Made by a program: the position numbers and the translations under genes. The notes beneath the pieces were generated by a model. The model ran no database searches. It worked only from the letters and a program-made list of their open reading frames with translations, and was not told the origin of the DNA. From positions 94,791 to 130,914 of the forward strand of contig JAADGG010000041.1 in assembly GCA_013152485.1 (NCBI GenBank): a stretch of DNA of 36,124 nt, read 5' to 3'. This document shows positions 8,407 to 16,053 of the stretch, piece by piece; positions within the stretch are counted from its first letter, which is position 1, and each line of letters begins with the position of its first letter. Origin of the DNA: Nitrospirota bacterium (lineage in GTDB: Bacteria > Nitrospirota > Thermodesulfovibrionia > Thermodesulfovibrionales > JdFR-85).

Positions 8407-9591
8407 TCACCCTGAAAGCTCCACGCAGCGGTCGAGTATTACCTCTGCACATGCCTCCTTGCTCATGAGGGGATAGTCGGCAATGCCTTCCCTGTCTATG
8501 ATACTGATCTTGTTGGTATCAGAGTCGAACCCCGCTCCATCCACCGTAACGTCATTGAATACGATGAAGTCCATACCCTTGTCCTCGAGCTTCCGCCTCG
8601 CCTTGGCCGTATCGGGGCCCGTCTCTGCAGAGAAACCAACGATGAAAGGCCGTTCTCCGGTGCCCGATACAGCCTTCACGATGTCGGGTGCAGGTCTGAG
8701 CCTGAGAACGAACCCCTCACCCTTCTCTCTCTTGACCGGTGAGTAGTCTTCAGGGACGAAGTCGGCCACTGCCGCAGCCATCACCAGTATGTCGGCTTCC
8801 CTGACGTGCCTCTTCACCGCCTCGAGCATCTCCTCGGATGTCTCGACCCTCACCACGTCTGCACCCGGGGGTGGATCGAGAGCAACCGGGCCGCTTATGA
8901 GCGTGACATCCGCTCCCCGTCTTGCAGCCACCGCGGCAAGGGCATAGCCCATCTTGCCGGATGAACGGTTCGATATGAAACGGACGGGATCGATGTACTC
9001 CCTCGTTGGACCGGCAACCACCAAGAGACGGCGTCCTGCGAGATCCTTCTTGCTCAGACACCCCTTCGCCGCCTCGACTATGCGGCCCACATCGGCCATC
9101 CTGCCCACCCCGCGTTCACCACAGGCAAGCTCACCCTCTTCAGGCTCCACCTCGAGCAGTCCAAGCCCCCTCAAGGTCCGAATGTTTCGCTGAACAACAG
9201 GATGACCGTACATCCTCCAGTTCATGGCCGGGGCGAATATTACGGGTCCCCTGAAGGCGAGAAATGTGAGGGAGACCATGTCGTCGGCTATTCCGGATGC
9301 GAGCTTTCCTATCATATTGGCCGTTGCCGGAGCTATTACAAGCAGGTCGGCACCGGCTGGCAGGCTTACGTGGGCCAAGGGGTCGGAGAAGACATCCGTA
9401 TAGACCTTGTTGCCCGAAAGGCTTTCAAAGGTCAGCGGGGAGACGAACCGCCGGGATGCTTCCGTCATGACAACGGTGACATCGGCTTCTTCCGACTTGA
9501 GTCTCCTTACGAGGTCTGCGGCCTTGTAAACAGCGACTCCACCCGTGACCGCAAGAATGACACGCCTACTCTTCAGGCTCGAAGGGCTCAT
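8407..9591 (-). CDS. coaBC: Bifunctional phosphopantothenoylcysteine decarboxylase / phosphopantothenate-cysteine ligase
   Basis: Catalyses two successive steps from 4'-phosphopantothenate to 4'-phosphopantetheine in coenzyme A synthesis. I place the start at the ATG at 9591 (394 residues, MSPSSLKSRRVILAVTGGVA), because the frame upstream encodes an unconserved basic stretch within rpoZ. The flavin-dependent CoaC domain occupies about residues 1-180, with VTGGVAVYKAADLVRRL, a substrate segment containing APAMNWRMY and the catalytic Cys in GELACGERGVGRM. The CoaB domain follows with VAGPTREYIDPVRFISNRSSGKMG, MAAAVADF and a late FNDV segment. It overlaps rpoZ by 26 bases, in the common gmk-rpoZ-coaBC order. 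Confidence 0.95.
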   Translation of the reverse strand: MSPSSLKSRRVILAVTGGVAVYKAADLVRRLKSEEADVTVVMTEASRRFVSPLTFESLSGNKVYTDVFSDPLAHVSLPAGADLLVIAPATANMIGKLASGIADDMVSLTFLAFRGPVIFAPAMNWRMYGHPVVQRNIRTLRGLGLLEVEPEEGELACGERGVGRMADVGRIVEAAKGCLSKKDLAGRRLLVVAGPTREYIDPVRFISNRSSGKMGYALAAVAARRGADVTLISGPVALDPPPGADVVRVETSEEMLEAVKRHVREADILVMAAAVADFVPEDYSPVKREKGEGFVLRLRPAPDIVKAVSGTGERPFIVGFSAETGPDTAKARRKLEDKGMDFIVFNDVTVDGAGFDSDTNKISIIDREGIADYPLMSKEACAEVILDRCVELSG

Positions 9592-9952
9592 TCGGCTTCC
9601 CGGATCCTTCCACCGCCTCTTTCTCGTGCATGTAGATCTTGAGGTCCTTCTCAAGCTCTGACAGGTCTTCCGGTTCGACCTCTCTCTTCTTTTCTTCTAT
9701 GAGCCTGTGGAAATCGATCTTCTTCGCCTCTTCCCTCGCCCTCAGGGCCTCTTCGCCGGTAACGAAGTCCAAGACCCCCTGGACCGCCTCTTCAATGGCT
9801 ACGGTGGTAACCTTTTTCGACTTCGTGGGCACTTTCGGCTTGCTGCCGCCGAATATCAGATCCTTCGCCCTCTGTGCGGCGATATTTACAAGCCTGAACC
9901 TGCCGTCAATCTTGTTGCGGTCGTACTCGACCGGCAGAGATACTATATCCAT
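9566..9952 (-). CDS. rpoZ: RNA polymerase omega subunit
   Basis: Small subunit that helps fold and hold the beta' subunit of RNA polymerase. It has 128 residues. The omega core is recognisable in residues about 14-60: KIDGRFRLVNIAAQRAKDLI and KKVTTVAIEEAVQGVLDFV. The remaining half is a Glu/Lys-rich tail that makes it longer than the E. coli protein (91 residues). An AAGGA ribosome site precedes the ATG. It lies between gmk and coaBC, as in many bacteria, which supports the call; the overlap with coaBC implies coupled translation. An 86-base gap separates it from gmk upstream. Confidence 0.92.
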   Translation of the reverse strand: MDIVSLPVEYDRNKIDGRFRLVNIAAQRAKDLIFGGSKPKVPTKSKKVTTVAIEEAVQGVLDFVTGEEALRAREEAKKIDFHRLIEEKKREVEPEDLSELEKDLKIYMHEKEAVEGSGKPNEPFEPEE

Positions 9953-10038
9953 CGTCCTTCACCTCTCACCATAATAAAATAATAGATGTTCGTCTGCTGC
10001 ACCGTTGCACATGCTACCGAGGAAAGCGAGGCCGACGC

Positions 10039-10659
10039 TCACAGAGCGTCTCCTTCCAGCCCGAACGTCTCCTTGATCCACCCGTGATCAACGCGGCTGA
10101 TGTGCAGCCTCTTCGACAAGACCACGGAGCCGAGTTCATTGAGGGCGACATCGAGCCGGTCATTTACTATAACATAATCATAGAGCCTGTAGTCACCTAT
10201 CTCCTCTCTCGCCTTCTCAAGCCTCCGTGCTATCACGTCTTCACTGTCGGTCCTCCTTGAACTCAACCGCTCCTTCAATATATCCATGGACGGAGGCAAC
10301 ACAAAGATGAAGGTCGCATCGATTCCCTTCTGTCTTATCTGGGCGGCCCCCTGCGTATCTATGTCCAGGATCACATCGATACCCTCCTGAACAGTCTCGA
10401 AGAGCCGAGTCCGAGACGTCCCGTAGAGGTTCCCGTGGACCTCGGCCCACTCGAGGAATTCACCGGCGCCGACCATTTTCATGAAACGGCTCTCGTCCAC
10501 GAAGAAGTAGTCCCTGCCGTCAACCTCCCCTTCCCTCGCCTGTCTCGTGGTATAGGATATCGAGTGGACTATGCGGGGCATGACCTCGGTGAGCCTCTTG
10601 CACAGCGTTGTCTTTCCTGCTCCCGAGGGAGCCGAGACTATGAATATCGAGCCCTTCAT
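10039..10659 (-). CDS. gmk: Guanylate kinase
   Basis: Phosphorylates GMP to GDP with ATP. At 206 residues it has the normal length. The P-loop is near residues 9-17 (SAPSGAGKT). The GMP-binding region shows [21 protein letters not shown] and [15 protein letters not shown], and the mid-protein [11 protein letters not shown] segment is also present. The start overlaps the end of the upstream DUF370 gene by four bases. Together with yicC, the DUF370 gene, rpoZ and coaBC it forms a widely conserved housekeeping cluster. Confidence 0.97.
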   Translation of the reverse strand: MKGSIFIVSAPSGAGKTTLCKRLTEVMPRIVHSISYTTRQAREGEVDGRDYFFVDESRFMKMVGAGEFLEWAEVHGNLYGTSRTRLFETVQEGIDVILDIDTQGAAQIRQKGIDATFIFVLPPSMDILKERLSSRRTDSEDVIARRLEKAREEIGDYRLYDYVIVNDRLDVALNELGSVVLSKRLHISRVDHGWIKETFGLEGDAL

Positions 10660-10943
10660 TCCTCAGGGTCTTTCTCCGCAGCCGGGGATTCCTTGCCGAA
10701 GAACCGCTGCGTGATGGTCTCAGGCTGCAGGGCCGACAGGATCACGTGATCGCTGTCCGTCACGATTATGGAGCGCGTCCGCCTGCCCTCTGTTGCATCC
10801 ACGAGCTTTCCCCTCTTCTTTGCCTCGTCTCTCAAGCGCTTCATCGGTGCAGAACCCGGTGTCACTATCGCTATCACCCTCGACGACGAGACCATGTTGC
10901 CGAATCCTATATTGACAAGCACGGCCATTGAATCCCTTTTCAT
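10656..10943 (-). CDS. DUF370 / RemA-like regulatory protein
   Basis: A 95-residue protein of the extracellular-matrix regulatory family (RemA in Bacillus subtilis, a DNA-binding activator of biofilm genes). The conserved core is [20 protein letters not shown], then [31 protein letters not shown] and [10 protein letters not shown] keep the ATG at 10943 because GGAGG lies five bases before it; a second ATG five codons on is less well preceded. About 20 residues follow the conserved part as an acidic tail. In diderm bacteria this gene usually sits between yicC and gmk, as here, and its role there is not established. Confidence 0.93.
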   Translation of the reverse strand: MKRDSMAVLVNIGFGNMVSSSRVIAIVTPGSAPMKRLRDEAKKRGKLVDATEGRRTRSIIVTDSDHVILSALQPETITQRFFGKESPAAEKDPEE

Positions 10944-10963
10944 CTTTCCTCCACTCTTTGTTG

Positions 10964-11815
10964 TTACTGTAAGTTCTGAACCTGCTCTTTCATCTTCTCG
11001 ACTTCCGCCTTCATCCGGATAACCAGATCCGAGACCCTGTATTCACTGCTCTTCGAACCGATCGTATTGATCTCTCTCAAGAGCTCCTGGAGCAGAAAAT
11101 CGAGCTTCCTGCCTATTGTACCACCTTCTGAGACGATTTTTCTCACCTGGGACATGTGGCTCCGGATCCTCGTGATCTCTTCCGAGACGTCCGCCTTCTC
11201 GGAAAGGAATGCGGCCTCCTGGAGCAGCCTCGCATCATCAACGGACAAGTCCCTTACGAGTTCCGATATCCGCTCCCTGATACGCTCGTAGGTCTTCTCA
11301 AGACACCCCTCGACCTCTGCCCTGACGGCCTCGAGCAGCCCCTCGAGCGCCTCCACGGCAGAGAGGATATCGGCAACGAGGTGCTCTCCCTCTCTCTGCC
11401 TCATCCGGGCAAGCCTCTCAAGTGCCGTCTCGAAGACCCGAAATAGGTCTTCAGGGTTGTATTCCGGTTCCTCGCTGAATATGATGTCCCTGAACCAGAA
11501 CAGGTGGTCAAGGGTGGGTCCCTCTTCAATGCCGAGGTCCTTCCTCAGCCCCTGGAGGGTCTGAAAGAGGTTTTCCGCAAGCCTCCGGTTGATCCCCAGC
11601 CTTACATCGGCCTTGTCCGTAAGCGCTATGGTGACATCGAACCTCCCCCTCGAAAACCGCTCCTTTATCATGTTTCTGAGTGTTATCTCATAGGGGTTGA
11701 TAAAGACGGGGATCCTGAAACGGGGCTCCAGATACCTGTGATTCACCGAGCGGACCTCCACTCTTATACCCCTCTCTTCAGCCTGTCCAAACCCTGTCAT
11801 GCTCTGAACCTTCAT
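10964..11815 (-). CDS. YicC family endoribonuclease-like protein
   Basis: A 283-residue protein of the YicC/YloC family, related proteins of which have RNase activity. Marks: [15 protein letters not shown] at the start, [17 protein letters not shown], a central helical region, [16 protein letters not shown] and the C-terminal block [20 protein letters not shown] with [21 protein letters not shown]. Full length. It lies 20 bases upstream of the DUF370 gene and 90 bases after hisS. The gap 11816-11905 is GC-rich and shows no T-run terminator, so it is unclear whether hisS transcription continues into yicC. Confidence 0.94.
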   Translation of the reverse strand: MKVQSMTGFGQAEERGIRVEVRSVNHRYLEPRFRIPVFINPYEITLRNMIKERFSRGRFDVTIALTDKADVRLGINRRLAENLFQTLQGLRKDLGIEEGPTLDHLFWFRDIIFSEEPEYNPEDLFRVFETALERLARMRQREGEHLVADILSAVEALEGLLEAVRAEVEGCLEKTYERIRERISELVRDLSVDDARLLQEAAFLSEKADVSEEITRIRSHMSQVRKIVSEGGTIGRKLDFLLQELLREINTIGSKSSEYRVSDLVIRMKAEVEKMKEQVQNLQ

Positions 11816-11905
11816 GGCCTCACCGCCGATCTCCCCCTGCTGCCGCCGGGCCCGGCCCCGAAGACACCCGCTTGGAGTACGATGGGGAACGCGCTCGCTC
11901 CGCCT

Positions 11906-13156
11906 CTATCCCGCATGCAAGAACCCTACGGCGTCATCCCTGTTGATCTCTCCCTGGAGGCCGTCCGACAGTCTCTTGTACCGCACGGTCCCCCTTGCGA
12001 GTTCGTCCTCACCGAGTATGAATACATATGCAGCCTTCAGCCTGTCGGCCTTCTTGAACTGGCTCCTCAAGGATGCCCCCGAGTAGTCCAGCTCGACCCA
12101 GACCCCTTCCTTTCTCATCTCAGAGGCGAGCTTGTACGCAGCCCCTGCAGCATCATCGCCGACCACCGCAAAGTAGACCGAAGGCCCCGGCTCCGCAACA
12201 CCATGACGGTCCCTGATCAGTGTGGTGAGTCGTTCCATGCCGATGGCAAAGCCGATCCCCGGAACAGCCGGACCTCCGAACTCCTCGACCAGCCGGTCGT
12301 ATCTGCCGCCTGCCGCCACGGCACTCTGAGCGCCGAGGGACTCTGAGGTGACCTCGAAGGTGGTCCTGGTATAGTAGTCGAGCCCCCGCACCATCCCGGG
12401 ATCGACCCTGAATGGTATATCGAGCAAGTTGAGGTAGTCCTTGAGTGCACCGAAGTGCCTGCTGCAGCCCGAGCAGAGATATTCCGTTATCCTCGGGGCA
12501 TCACGCCTGAGTTCCGTACAGGCCCTCACCTTGCAGTCGAGCACCCTCAGGGGATTGACTTCGTACCGCCTCCTGCAGTCCGCGCAGAGAGAGTCCAGCC
12601 GGCTGCTCAGGAAATCCACCAGCGCCTCCCTGTAGACGGGACGACACTCGTCACAGCCGATGGAGTTGATGTCGAACACGAGGTCATCCACTCCGACCCT
12701 CTCCAGAAAACGCCTCAGCATGTCGAGCACCTCGGCGTCCATTCTCGGGTCGTCTTCACCGAAGGCCTCGACCCCTATCTGATGAAACTGCCTGAACCTC
12801 CCCTTCTGCGGCCTCTCGTAGCGGAACATGGGACCTATATAGTAGTACTTCTGAGGCGACGGCAGGCGGTAAAGATGGTTCTCAACATATGCCCTCACGA
12901 CCGGAGCAGTACCTTCAGGCCTGAGGGTGATGCTCCTTCCGGCCCTGTCGCTGAAGGTGTACATCTCTTTCTCCACGATATCCGTTGTCTCCCCGATGCT
13001 CCTGGTGAAGACCTCCGTAAACTCCATGACCGGGGTCCTTATCTCCCTGTAGCCGAAAGGGGCAAAGACCTGCCGTGCTGCAGACTCGACCTCCTGCCAC
13101 AGGTATACGTCAGGAGGAAGTATGTCCTGGACCCCCTTAATCGCTCTGAACTTCAC
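11906..13156 (-). CDS. hisS: Histidyl-tRNA synthetase
   Basis: Class II aminoacyl-tRNA synthetase. At 416 residues it is the usual size. Visible are the start (FRAIKGVQDILPPD), a TLRPEGTAPVVRAY motif, class II motif 2 (MFRYERPQKGRFRQFHQIG), the histidine-binding motif LDYYTRTTFEV, GGRYDRLVEEFGG, and motif 3 (GIGFAIGMERL), followed by the C-terminal anticodon-binding domain. The insertion region has several Cys pairs (CDEC, CADC, CSGC), known from many bacterial HisS proteins and perhaps metal-binding. It overlaps divIVA upstream by 20 bases, so it is embedded in a cell-division/envelope gene run rather than near aspS. Confidence 0.97.
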   Translation of the reverse strand: MKFRAIKGVQDILPPDVYLWQEVESAARQVFAPFGYREIRTPVMEFTEVFTRSIGETTDIVEKEMYTFSDRAGRSITLRPEGTAPVVRAYVENHLYRLPSPQKYYYIGPMFRYERPQKGRFRQFHQIGVEAFGEDDPRMDAEVLDMLRRFLERVGVDDLVFDINSIGCDECRPVYREALVDFLSSRLDSLCADCRRRYEVNPLRVLDCKVRACTELRRDAPRITEYLCSGCSRHFGALKDYLNLLDIPFRVDPGMVRGLDYYTRTTFEVTSESLGAQSAVAAGGRYDRLVEEFGGPAVPGIGFAIGMERLTTLIRDRHGVAEPGPSVYFAVVGDDAAGAAYKLASEMRKEGVWVELDYSGASLRSQFKKADRLKAAYVFILGEDELARGTVRYKRLSDGLQGEINRDDAVGFLHAG

Positions 13157-13640
13157 TCTCTATCGACTCCGCGGCGGGCTCCTCCTCGGAGTCCCTCAGT
13201 TCGTCGAACTCGAGCATCCTGACATGGCTCTCTATGAGCCGCCTGAGCTCCTCCTTGAAGTGCCTCCGTATCCCCTTCAGATCAACTATGTCCTCGTGTA
13301 TCTTCACGACCTTTTCCTGTGCTTCCTTTATGATCGAGTCTGCCTTGAGCTCGGCCTCCCTCAATATCAACTCAGCCTCCTTCCTGGCATTCGTCTTGTA
13401 GTCCTCCACCATCTGCTGCGCGGTCATGAGTGTCTCGCGGAGGGTGTTCTCCATATCCCTGAATTCCTGCAACTGGGCCTCGGTCCTGTGCTGCTGCTCC
13501 TTCAGGGAGGCATTCTCCCTCAAGAGGTCCTCCATCTCCTCCCGAATCACCTCGAGAAACGCATAGACCTCCTCGACATCGAATCCCCTGAACTTGATGG
13601 GAAACTGTTTCTGCTGAATATCAAGGGGTGTAATTCTCAT
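13137..13640 (-). CDS. DivIVA-domain coiled-coil protein
   Basis: A 167-residue protein of the DivIVA/GpsB family, which binds curved or division-site membrane and recruits other proteins. The N-terminal membrane-binding domain is typical: MRITPLDIQQKQFPIKFRGF, followed by DVEEVYAFLEVIREEMEDLL. Residues about 35-140 are a long heptad-rich coiled coil with many Glu/Lys/Gln, and the tail is acidic. It lies in yggS-proC-yggT-divIVA order, a widespread neighbourhood. It overlaps yggT by four bases and hisS by 20 bases. DivIVA-like proteins in diderm bacteria are known, but their localisation role is less studied. Confidence 0.92.
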   Translation of the reverse strand: MRITPLDIQQKQFPIKFRGFDVEEVYAFLEVIREEMEDLLRENASLKEQQHRTEAQLQEFRDMENTLRETLMTAQQMVEDYKTNARKEAELILREAELKADSIIKEAQEKVVKIHEDIVDLKGIRRHFKEELRRLIESHVRMLEFDELRDSEEEPAAESIESEVQSD

Positions 13641-13945
13641 GACAGGCCTCCTTTCAGTCTGAAACCGATTTCTATAAGGCTCCTCACAATGAAGAATCTG
13701 GCGAAGACTATCCCTAAGATCACGATCAGCGGAGAGAAGTCGATTCCCCCGTATATGCCGAGCCTCCTCCTTATGGGGCTGAGGACAGGCTCGGTCACCC
13801 TGTGGAGGAACCTTACAATCGGGTTGTACGGATCAGGATTGACCCAGCTTATGAGGGCCGCAACAATGATCACCCACATGTAGATGCTCAAAAGGATATC
13901 GATCACATTGCCAAGCGCTATAAAAAGGTTACCAAGGATAAACAC
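13637..13945 (-). CDS. YggT family membrane protein
   Basis: A 102-residue inner-membrane protein with two hydrophobic segments (about residues 4-35 and 64-90). The family signature is clear: YMWVIIVAALISWVNPDPYN, then PIVRFLHRVTEPVLSPIRRR and a G-DFSPLIVILGI-like segment. The family is associated with the division and envelope cluster in many bacteria, and its molecular role is not firmly known. Its stop overlaps the divIVA start by four bases, and proC ends one base before its start region, so all are probably cotranscribed. Confidence 0.93.
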   Translation of the reverse strand: MFILGNLFIALGNVIDILLSIYMWVIIVAALISWVNPDPYNPIVRFLHRVTEPVLSPIRRRLGIYGGIDFSPLIVILGIVFARFFIVRSLIEIGFRLKGGLS

Positions 13946-13946
13946 C

Positions 13947-14735
13947 CTATTGCCTCCTGCTCAACTCTTCCGCCCGCCTTGCAGCGGCCTCAACGGCCTC
14001 CTTCAGTGCGGCCTTCAGAGAGTTCTTTTCAAGCCTGTAAAGCCCCTCGGCCGTCGTTCCAGCCGGAGAAGTGACCATCTGTTTCAGTCCTGCAGGCGTC
14101 TGTCCTTCCCTCAGCATCCTTATCGTTCCCGCCGCTGTCTGGAGCGTGAGGACAAGGGCGTCAGGGGCGCTCAGACCCATCCTGACTCCGGCCTCCGCCA
14201 TTGATTCGACAAAGTATGCAAAGAAGGCGGGACCGCTCCCGCTGAGGGCCGTCACTGCATCCATCTTGTCTTCGCCCAGCACGAGCACCTCGCCCACGGC
14301 CTTGAACATATCCACCGCCGTCTTCAAATCCTTCTCTCCTATCCCCTCCATGGGCGAGACGACGCTCATTGCTTCTCCAACGAACGCCGGGGCATTCGGC
14401 ATCACCCTGATGAGCCGTCTGGTCCCGAGTTGCTCTGACAGGTATGCAAGTCTTACCCCTGCGGCAATGGAGACGATCAAGTGCCCCTCGGTGACCGACT
14501 CCCTGATCTCACCAGCCACGTCCGTTATATCGCCGGGTTTTACGGCAAGCACAACGACGTCCGCAGAGGAAAGCACCTTCCTGTTGTCGGAAACGGTCTT
14601 CACCCGGTACCGCTTCTTCAGGTAAGACAGCCTGTCCCTGCTCTTGTCGGATACAATCACGCCCTCCCTCGACACGCTCAGGAGTCCGCCTATTATGGCC
14701 TCGGCCATGCTGCCGCCGCCGACAAAGCCGATCAT
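13947..14735 (-). CDS. proC: Pyrroline-5-carboxylate reductase
   Basis: Last step of proline synthesis, reducing pyrroline-5-carboxylate with NAD(P)H. The protein has 262 residues. The Rossmann motif is at the N-terminus (MIGFVGGGSMAEAIIGGLL). Further family motifs are VVLAVKPGDI, LIVSIAAGVRL, RVMPNAPAFVGEAM, TALSGSGPAFF and the C-terminal TVA-like block QMVTSPAGTTAEGLYRLEK. It overlaps yggS by four bases upstream and nearly touches yggT downstream, the familiar yggS-proC-yggT order. Confidence 0.97.
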   Translation of the reverse strand: MIGFVGGGSMAEAIIGGLLSVSREGVIVSDKSRDRLSYLKKRYRVKTVSDNRKVLSSADVVVLAVKPGDITDVAGEIRESVTEGHLIVSIAAGVRLAYLSEQLGTRRLIRVMPNAPAFVGEAMSVVSPMEGIGEKDLKTAVDMFKAVGEVLVLGEDKMDAVTALSGSGPAFFAYFVESMAEAGVRMGLSAPDALVLTLQTAAGTIRMLREGQTPAGLKQMVTSPAGTTAEGLYRLEKNSLKAALKEAVEAAARRAEELSRRQ

Positions 14736-15433
14736 CCGTAGTCCCTCCTTCCAAATATGGCGGTTCCGACCCTCACCATGGTAGAACCTTCTTCCACGGC
14801 GACCTCGAAATCACCGGACATCCCCATGGAGAGCACCGGCAACCGGAAGCCCTCGGCCTCCGCCCGGTCCCTTATCTCACGAAGCCTTCTGAAATAAGGC
14901 CTGACATCCTCTGCAGTCTCAAGCAGCGGGGGGATGGTCATAAGCCCCTCAACCGCAACACTGTTCAGCCTTCCAATCCCTTCAAGCAGTGCCGCAAGCC
15001 TCTCCGGAGTCACCCCCGTCCTCGTTTCACCGCCGTGGAGCTTCACCTGCACGAGGATCCTCTGGACCTTCCCTGCCTCTGACGCATAGCGGTCTATCCT
15101 CTCGGCAAGGTCGAGTGAATCCACTGACTGTATCATATCGAACAGCTGAACTGCAAGCTTCGCCTTGTTGCTCTGAAGCCTGCCTATCATGTGCCATGAG
15201 ACGGTGTCCGGCAGCTCTCCGGCAAGGACGGCAATCTTGTCCCTCGCCTCCTGCACCCTGCTTTCACCGAGCAGTCTCACTCCGGCATCCACCGCCTCCC
15301 TTATGGATGCAGCGGCTACCGTCTTTGTGACCGCCACGAGACTGACTGCGGAGGGATCCCGTCCCGCCCTCATTGCAGCATGCGAGATCCTCTTGTATAC
15401 ACTGCTTATAGATTCGATAATATCGCCTGGCAT
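14732..15433 (-). CDS. PLP homeostasis protein (YggS/PLPBP family)
   Basis: Pyridoxal phosphate-binding protein, involved in vitamin B6 and amino acid balance rather than catalysis. The protein has 233 residues. The PLP lysine is K37 in VSLVAVTKTV. Other marks: GVRLLGESRVQEARDKI, WHMIGRLQSNKAKLAV, QSVDSLDLAERI, VKLHGGETRTG and the C-terminal phosphate site VLSMGMSGDFEVAVEEGSTM with VRVGTAIFG. No ribosome site precedes the ATG. A possible extended -10 (TGATAAAAT, minus strand, about 15561-15553) lies about 120 bases upstream but has no good -35. The gap 15434-15575 holds nothing else I can support. Confidence 0.95.
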   Translation of the reverse strand: MPGDIIESISSVYKRISHAAMRAGRDPSAVSLVAVTKTVAAASIREAVDAGVRLLGESRVQEARDKIAVLAGELPDTVSWHMIGRLQSNKAKLAVQLFDMIQSVDSLDLAERIDRYASEAGKVQRILVQVKLHGGETRTGVTPERLAALLEGIGRLNSVAVEGLMTIPPLLETAEDVRPYFRRLREIRDRAEAEGFRLPVLSMGMSGDFEVAVEEGSTMVRVGTAIFGRRDYG

Positions 15434-15575
15434 TCAGGAGCAGAAGACCCGATCAGTCCCGTGATTTCACCGAGTGAAACTCGTCTGCCGGTATCGGCCG
15501 AGCCGGCAACACAGCGACAGCGGCCGGCATGCCGTCTCTCCGCCGACTCGATATTTTATCATAAACACGGGCAAT

Positions 15576-15947
15576 TCAGCCCCGCACCCTCATGATCCTC
15601 GAGTATACCGCCCATATGACGATGAAGGAACCTATACCCGATGCATTCGCCGCAATGTCACCAAGGCTGAAGTCCCTGTACGGGAGGAAATACTGCACGA
15701 CCTCTATCGCAATGCCGTAAAGAAACACGCCGATTCCCGAGTAGACTATGAACGACAGGCTCTCCTTCCTGAAGGCGCAGTAGCACAGGGACGCCGTCAT
15801 GAAGTAGGCAACGAAATGGGCGAACTTGTCCGATACGGTGACAACACTGTCAGGGGAAGGCATGACGGACAGAACGCCGATCAGTGCAATCCAGATGAAA
15901 AAGGCCGCCTTATATGCCGTCTTCCAGCTCACACATAAAGTATACAC
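15576..15947 (-). CDS. VanZ-like small membrane protein
   Basis: A 118-123 residue inner-membrane protein of the VanZ-like family. Four hydrophobic segments are visible: about residues 12-29, 43-60, 67-85 and 100-118 (from the upstream GTG). The family hallmark is a short loop after the first helix with SVMPSPDSV, then DKFAHFVAYF, and later FLYGIAIEVVQYFLPYRDFS with LGDIAANASGIG. VanZ itself gives low-level teicoplanin resistance; most homologues are uncharacterised. Neither GTG candidate (15947 or 15932) has a ribosome site. A TATACT hexamer at 15944-15939 (minus strand) ends seven bases before the GTG at 15932, so translation may begin there on a leaderless transcript. It is divergent from the M23 gene. 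Confidence 0.87.
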   Translation of the reverse strand: MYTLCVSWKTAYKAAFFIWIALIGVLSVMPSPDSVVTVSDKFAHFVAYFMTASLCYCAFRKESLSFIVYSGIGVFLYGIAIEVVQYFLPYRDFSLGDIAANASGIGSFIVIWAVYSRIMRVRG

Positions 15948-15969
15948 GTTTTTATCATCAACTTTTCAA
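15939..15969 (-). promoter_or_regulatory. Possible promoter of the vanZ-like gene
   Basis: On the minus strand: TTGAAA (15969-15964), a long 19-base spacer and TATACT (15944-15939). The predicted start point falls on the GTG at 15932. The spacer is longer than ideal, so this is only a candidate. Confidence 0.4.
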
Positions 15970-16018
15970 TCCTTCCCGCTGAAGAACCATACCCTGCAGC
16001 GGAAAGTGCAGGAACTCC

Positions 16019-16048
16019 TTGGCAAGAAGTCCCCGGACATAATATAAT
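16019..16048 (+). promoter_or_regulatory. Promoter directly abutting the M23 peptidase start (leaderless candidate)
   Basis: TTGGCA (16019-16024, five of six), an 18-base spacer and a perfect TATAAT (16043-16048). The start codon ATG begins at 16054, only six bases after the -10, where transcription itself should begin. No ribosome site exists between the -10 and the ATG. Confidence 0.65.
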
Positions 16049-16053
16049 ATCAT

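Noticed and set aside
9592-9654. Upstream extension of coaBC (21 codons, Arg-rich).
   Set aside because: It lies within rpoZ, is not conserved in character, and the ATG at 9591 gives the normal CoaC start.
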